Shown one piece after another: positions 60,489 to 64,000 of a DNA stretch of 64,000 nucleotides. This stretch comes from Xenorhabdus vietnamensis (GTDB lineage: Bacteria > Pseudomonadota > Gammaproteobacteria > Enterobacterales > Enterobacteriaceae). The position numbers and the translations under genes were made by a program. Position 1 is the stretch's first letter. The number at the start of each line of letters is the position of its first letter. The notes under the pieces were generated by a model that saw nothing but the letters and a program-made list of their open reading frames with translations, was not told the origin of the DNA and did not search any database. The stretch is taken from assembly GCF_002127535.1 (NCBI RefSeq), contig NZ_MUBJ01000007.1, forward strand, positions 93,029-157,028, read 5' to 3'.

Positions 60489-61736
60489 TTACCGCCGTGC
60501 TAATTCTGCCCCATTTTTGAAATACGCTTTAATGCCAGCAAAAATAGATTCTGCCACTTTCTGCTGGAATTTCGCAGTCTTAAGTTTGCGTTCCTCTTCC
60601 AGATTACTGATAAATGCCGTTTCTACTAAAATTGATGGAATATCTGGTGCTTTCAAAACTGCAAACCCCGCCTGATCGACGCTATTCTTATGCAGCTTAT
60701 TGATCTTACTCATCCGTTTAAGCACTTCATCACCAAACTTCAAGCTATCATTAATCGTTGCAGTTTGAACCAAATCCAACATGGTATGATCCAAATATTT
60801 ATCACCACTTTTGCTGACTCCACCAATCAAGTCAGCCTCGTTCTGGGTCTGAGCGAGGAAGAGAGCTGTATTGCTGGTGGCGCCCTTAGTTGAAAGTGCG
60901 AACACGGATGAACCCCGAGCAGAGCGATTTGTAAAGGCATCCGCATGAATAGAAACAAAGAGATCTGCCTGCATCTTACGAGCTTTCGCCACTCTCACTT
61001 TCAGGGGAATAAACACATCTTCATTACGGGTCATGTAAACTTTCATGCCCGGTTCACGCTTGATGAGTGTCTGTAAACGACGGGCAATTTGTAACACGAC
61101 ATCTTTTTCGCGGGTTTTATATTTCCCAATCGCTCCGGAGTCTTCACCACCATGACCGGGATCGAGCATAATCACAACCGGCCTGTCTTTGCCTGCTTTT
61201 CCGGGTTTACGGTTCTCAACAGGTAAACGCTGTTCCAGGTTCCCACTGTTGTATTCTTCCAGCAAAGCCTGCAAAGGATCATCATCCACACTAGCAGACT
61301 TTTTGGGATACAGGTCGAGCACCAAACGGTGCTTAAACTTTGCAATTGGCGGTAATATAAAAATATGCGGGGCTATAGGCTGTTTGACTTCAAATACCAA
61401 ACGCACCGTTTTAGGATTAAATTGCCCTGCTCTCACTAATTTTAAGTAAGGATCACGCTGCTGAATCTGTGCCCCCATACTGCTCAAAACACTATTAATC
61501 TGGATACCCTGTAAATCAATAACAATACGATTAGGATTTGAAAGTGAAAACTGGTGATACTTAAGTGGAATATTAGACTCCAACGTCACTCTGGTATAGC
61601 TTGATGCAGGCCAAATACGAACAGCAATTACTTTTGAAGTAGCTGCGTAACCAATTGGGCTGATACTTAATAGCCATACAGCGGCTGCGCCTTTCAGCAG
61701 GCGACGACGTGAAGTATTATGGTCTGAATGACTCAT
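60489..61736 (-). CDS. amiC: N-acetylmuramoyl-L-alanine amidase AmiC
   Basis: Periplasmic Zn amidase that splits septal peptidoglycan, activated by NlpD. The 415 residues begin with a Tat signal ([17 protein letters not shown]), then the AMIN septal-targeting domain (about 35-140), a linker and the Amidase_3 domain with [13 protein letters not shown], the zinc residues in VSIHADAF and the catalytic glutamate in [12 protein letters not shown]. coli AmiC is 417 residues. It is divergent from argA. Confidence 0.96.
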   Translation of the reverse strand: MSHSDHNTSRRRLLKGAAAVWLLSISPIGYAATSKVIAVRIWPASSYTRVTLESNIPLKYHQFSLSNPNRIVIDLQGIQINSVLSSMGAQIQQRDPYLKLVRAGQFNPKTVRLVFEVKQPIAPHIFILPPIAKFKHRLVLDLYPKKSASVDDDPLQALLEEYNSGNLEQRLPVENRKPGKAGKDRPVVIMLDPGHGGEDSGAIGKYKTREKDVVLQIARRLQTLIKREPGMKVYMTRNEDVFIPLKVRVAKARKMQADLFVSIHADAFTNRSARGSSVFALSTKGATSNTALFLAQTQNEADLIGGVSKSGDKYLDHTMLDLVQTATINDSLKFGDEVLKRMSKINKLHKNSVDQAGFAVLKAPDIPSILVETAFISNLEEERKLKTAKFQQKVAESIFAGIKAYFKNGAELARR

Positions 61737-61927
61737 CGTTTATTCCATTTAAAAATAACCAAACTCAGTAATCTTTACTAAAGATAATAGTTAAGCGGGA
61801 ACTCTAATTAATTAGCGAACTTCTGTCATCAAAAAAAATGTATTTTTTAATCTATTAATGTGTTTATGCCAATATAAATAGTAGCATTATTTATATCCAT
61901 ATTTTCTCTTGCCATTCCCTCCAAGAA

Positions 61928-61962
61928 AGAATAAAAATACAAAAAAACCGAATAAAAATTCA
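61928..61962 (+). promoter_or_regulatory. two ARG boxes upstream of argA
   Basis: AGAATAAAAATACA (61928-61941) and CGAATAAAAATTCA (61949-61962) each resemble the ArgR half-site pair TGAATTTTTATTCA and are centred 21 bp apart, the canonical spacing for two 18-bp ARG boxes bound by one ArgR hexamer. They end four bases before the Shine-Dalgarno GGAGA (61966-61970). Confidence 0.85.
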
Positions 61963-61977
61963 ATTGGAGAAAGTAGC

Positions 61978-63303
61978 ATGAGAGAGTGCAGCACCGAATT
62001 GATTGAGGTATTCCGTCACTGGGTTCCGTATATCAATACACATCGCGGCAAAACCTTTGTCATTATGTTAGGGGGTGAAGCCATCGCCCATGAGAATTTC
62101 TCCAATATCGTCAATGACATTGGATTACTACATAATCTGGGCATTCGGTTAATCGTCGTTTATGGTGCTCGTCCACAAATTGAACAGAATATTGCCGAAC
62201 ACAATTGCAAATCGGTTTACCACAAACACATCAGAGTAACAGATATTAAGACACTGGATTTGGCCAAACAAGCAGCAGGTCTATTACAATTGGATATTAC
62301 AGCGCGTCTTTCCATGAGCTTAAGTAACACACCATTACAAGGCGCCAATATTAATGTTGTCAGCGGAAACTTTATTATCGCCCAACCCTTAGGAGTAGAT
62401 GATGGCGTCGATTATTGCCACAGTGGCAGGATCCGCCGTATTGATGAAGAAGCGATCAACCAGCAATTGGATAATAATACTATCGTGCTGATTGGGCCGG
62501 TCGCAGTCTCCGTCACAGGAGAAAGTTTCAACTTAACTTCCGAAGAAATTGCGACACAATTAGCGATTAAATTAAAAGCAGAAAAATTAATTGGATTCTG
62601 TTCATCTCAGGGAGTGCTTGACGCTGAAGGCAATACCTTGTCAGAAATGTTTCCCAATGAAGCAGAAGCTCACCTGTACAAATTGGAAAACTCCGGTGAT
62701 TACTCTTCAGGAACCTCACGTTTCTTAAGAGGAGCAATCAAAGCCTGCCGTCGTGGTGTTCGCCGCAGTCATTTAATCAATTATCAAGAAAATGGTTCGT
62801 TGATTCAGGAATTATTCTCCCGCGAAGGTATCGGCACCCAAATAGTCATGGAACGTTCCGAACAGATACGCCGCGCCAATATCAATGATATTGGTGGCAT
62901 TCTTGAGCTTATTCGTCCATTGGAGCAACAAGGAATTTTGGTACGCCGTTCACGTGAACAACTGGAAATGGAAATTGATAATTTTACGCTGATAGAACTC
63001 GATAATGTCACTATCGCCTGCGCTGCTTTGTATTCATATCCTGATGAAAAAATAGGGGAAATGGCCTGCGTTGCTGTGCATCCTAACTACCGAAGCTCTT
63101 CCCGGGGTGAAATACTGCTGAATTCAATTTCCAACCAGGCTAAACAAATAGGGTTGGAAAAACTTTTCGTACTCACGACTCGCAGTATTCACTGGTTTCA
63201 GGAGAAAGGTTTTGAGCCCGCAGGAATAGAGATATTGCCCGTGGAAAAACAAGCGCTGTATAACTACCAGCGCCGTTCCAAAATCTTGATGTTAAATTTA
63301 TAG
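61978..63303 (+). CDS. argA: N-acetylglutamate synthase
   Basis: First enzyme of arginine synthesis, acetylating glutamate; feedback-inhibited by arginine. I start at the ATG at 61978, with GGAGA seven bases upstream, giving 441 residues (E. coli 443); the in-frame ATG at 61909 would run through the ARG boxes. The N-terminal amino-acid-kinase domain ([27 protein letters not shown]) binds arginine; the C-terminal GNAT domain has [19 protein letters not shown] for acetyl-CoA. Confidence 0.97.
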   Translation: MRECSTELIEVFRHWVPYINTHRGKTFVIMLGGEAIAHENFSNIVNDIGLLHNLGIRLIVVYGARPQIEQNIAEHNCKSVYHKHIRVTDIKTLDLAKQAAGLLQLDITARLSMSLSNTPLQGANINVVSGNFIIAQPLGVDDGVDYCHSGRIRRIDEEAINQQLDNNTIVLIGPVAVSVTGESFNLTSEEIATQLAIKLKAEKLIGFCSSQGVLDAEGNTLSEMFPNEAEAHLYKLENSGDYSSGTSRFLRGAIKACRRGVRRSHLINYQENGSLIQELFSREGIGTQIVMERSEQIRRANINDIGGILELIRPLEQQGILVRRSREQLEMEIDNFTLIELDNVTIACAALYSYPDEKIGEMACVAVHPNYRSSSRGEILLNSISNQAKQIGLEKLFVLTTRSIHWFQEKGFEPAGIEILPVEKQALYNYQRRSKILMLNL

Positions 63304-63325
63304 GACTATTAATCTTAACCATATC

Positions 63326-63349
63326 AGCCTAGTCATATCAGGCTTTTTT
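63326..63349 (+). terminator. terminator of argA
   Basis: Stem AGCCT (63326-63330) / AGGCT (63340-63344) followed by TTTTTT, between the convergent argA and recD. Confidence 0.65.
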
Positions 63350-64000
63350 ATTGCGGGTTGAACCATTCTGCCAACCCGCTTCGCCGCCGTATTGCTGTAA
63401 CCACTGCCTTGTCCAACACTGGCTTATGGGCATAAATAGTCAATTTTTCCCTGGCCCGGGTCAATGCGGTATACACCAGCTCCCGACTGACCAGCGGTGA
63501 GTATTGAGTTGGTAATACCAAGGCAGTATGCTCAAATTCAGATCCCTGAGATTTATGCACAGTCATCACATAAGCTGTTTCATGTTGAGGCAATCGGCTC
63601 GGCTGAAACCCTTTAATCTGCCCATCAGACAACTGGAAATAGGCTTTCAGCTCATTATCCTGATTTCTGAGCATAATCCCGATATCTCCGTTAAACAGCC
63701 CAAGAGTACTGTCATTACGCAATATCATGATAGGACGTCCAACATAACTCCGGTTCTCTGAGTTTTTGGGCAGGGTGATAACACCTTTCCTGTGTAATAA
63801 TTGTTCCACTCGCTGATTCAGTCCGGTGACACCAAAGGGCCCCTCCCTTAACGCGCACAATAGCCGAAAACGGTTAAATTCGGTCAGGATAGATTTTTCC
63901 GATACCTGTTCATTTGCCATCGCCAAATATTGATAGTAGCCCGTAGCCGTCTCAGCCAACAGACGCTGATAATCTTCATCCGCTGAAAGGGGATAAAAAT
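63348..64000 (-). CDS. recD: exodeoxyribonuclease V alpha subunit RecD, C-terminal part
   Basis: Partial gene: the reading frame stays open to the right edge, so only about the last 217 residues are seen. RecD is the fast 5'-3' helicase of RecBCD. Visible are LREGPFGVTGLNQRVEQLL, GRPIMILRNDSTLGLFNGDIGI (the 2B/SH3 region), and the helicase motifs V-VI, VMTVHKSQGSEFEHTALVLP and LVYTALTRAREKLTIYA. It lies convergent to argA as in E. coli. Confidence 0.96.
   Translation of the reverse strand, partial: FYPLSADEDYQRLLAETATGYYQYLAMANEQVSEKSILTEFNRFRLLCALREGPFGVTGLNQRVEQLLHRKGVITLPKNSENRSYVGRPIMILRNDSTLGLFNGDIGIMLRNQDNELKAYFQLSDGQIKGFQPSRLPQHETAYVMTVHKSQGSEFEHTALVLPTQYSPLVSRELVYTALTRAREKLTIYAHKPVLDKAVVTAIRRRSGLAEWFNPQ

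Overview
The window is a chromosomal segment of an AT-rich enterobacterium of the Morganellaceae, most likely Xenorhabdus or Photorhabdus. The evidence is near-identical gene content and order to the gmhB-metNIQ-accA-bamA-rpsB-dapD and syd-queF-ppnN-xni / rlmM-gcvA-csdA-mltA-argA-recD neighbourhoods of Escherichia coli, ERIC-type repeats, and a serralysin (PrtA) locus with its own type I secretion system of the kind known from these insect-pathogenic, nematode-symbiotic genera. Genus is inferred from memory of protein families, not from a search.

Layout. Positions 1-220 are the minus-strand promoters and leader of an rRNA operon whose 16S gene lies off the left edge. From 265 to about 8.3 kb come gmhB, the MetJ-controlled metNIQ methionine importer, rcsF, trmO, proS, nlpE and rof. 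From 8.3 to 31 kb a long minus-strand block runs (in transcription order) rpsB-tsf-pyrH-frr-dxr-uppS-cdsA-rseP-bamA-skp-lpxD-fabZ-lpxA-lpxB-rnhB-dnaE-accA, then an EamA-type transporter and tilS. It joins translation, isoprenoid and phospholipid synthesis, outer-membrane assembly and lipid A synthesis. Divergent from rpsB are map, glnD, dapD and a DUF3461 gene. At 36.6-39.5 kb are yqcA, truC, yqcC and syd on the minus strand.

The accessory parts are at 39.9-41.6 kb and 45.4-52.2 kb. The first is one gene between syd and queF that looks like a type II (VAO-family, covalent-FAD) cholesterol oxidase. The second, between xni and rlmM, is the prtA-inh-prtBCD cluster: protease, periplasmic inhibitor, ABC exporter, membrane-fusion protein and TolC-like channel, all on the minus strand. 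Both could act on insect hosts, which is inference. ERIC-type elements lie at 38.4, 42.9 and 50.0 kb, the last inside the prt cluster.

The right end returns to the conserved backbone: rlmM, ygdD, gcvA with the divergent small RNA gene gcvB, csdA, csdE, tcdA, mltA, three tandem initiator tRNA genes, amiC, argA behind two ARG boxes, and the 3' part of recD, which runs off the right edge. Several starts were moved to internal ATG or GTG codons by family length and ribosome-binding sites (gmhB, bamA, frr, map, truC, yqcC, prtC, inh, prtA, csdA, argA). I found no CRISPR array, intact insertion sequence or prophage.
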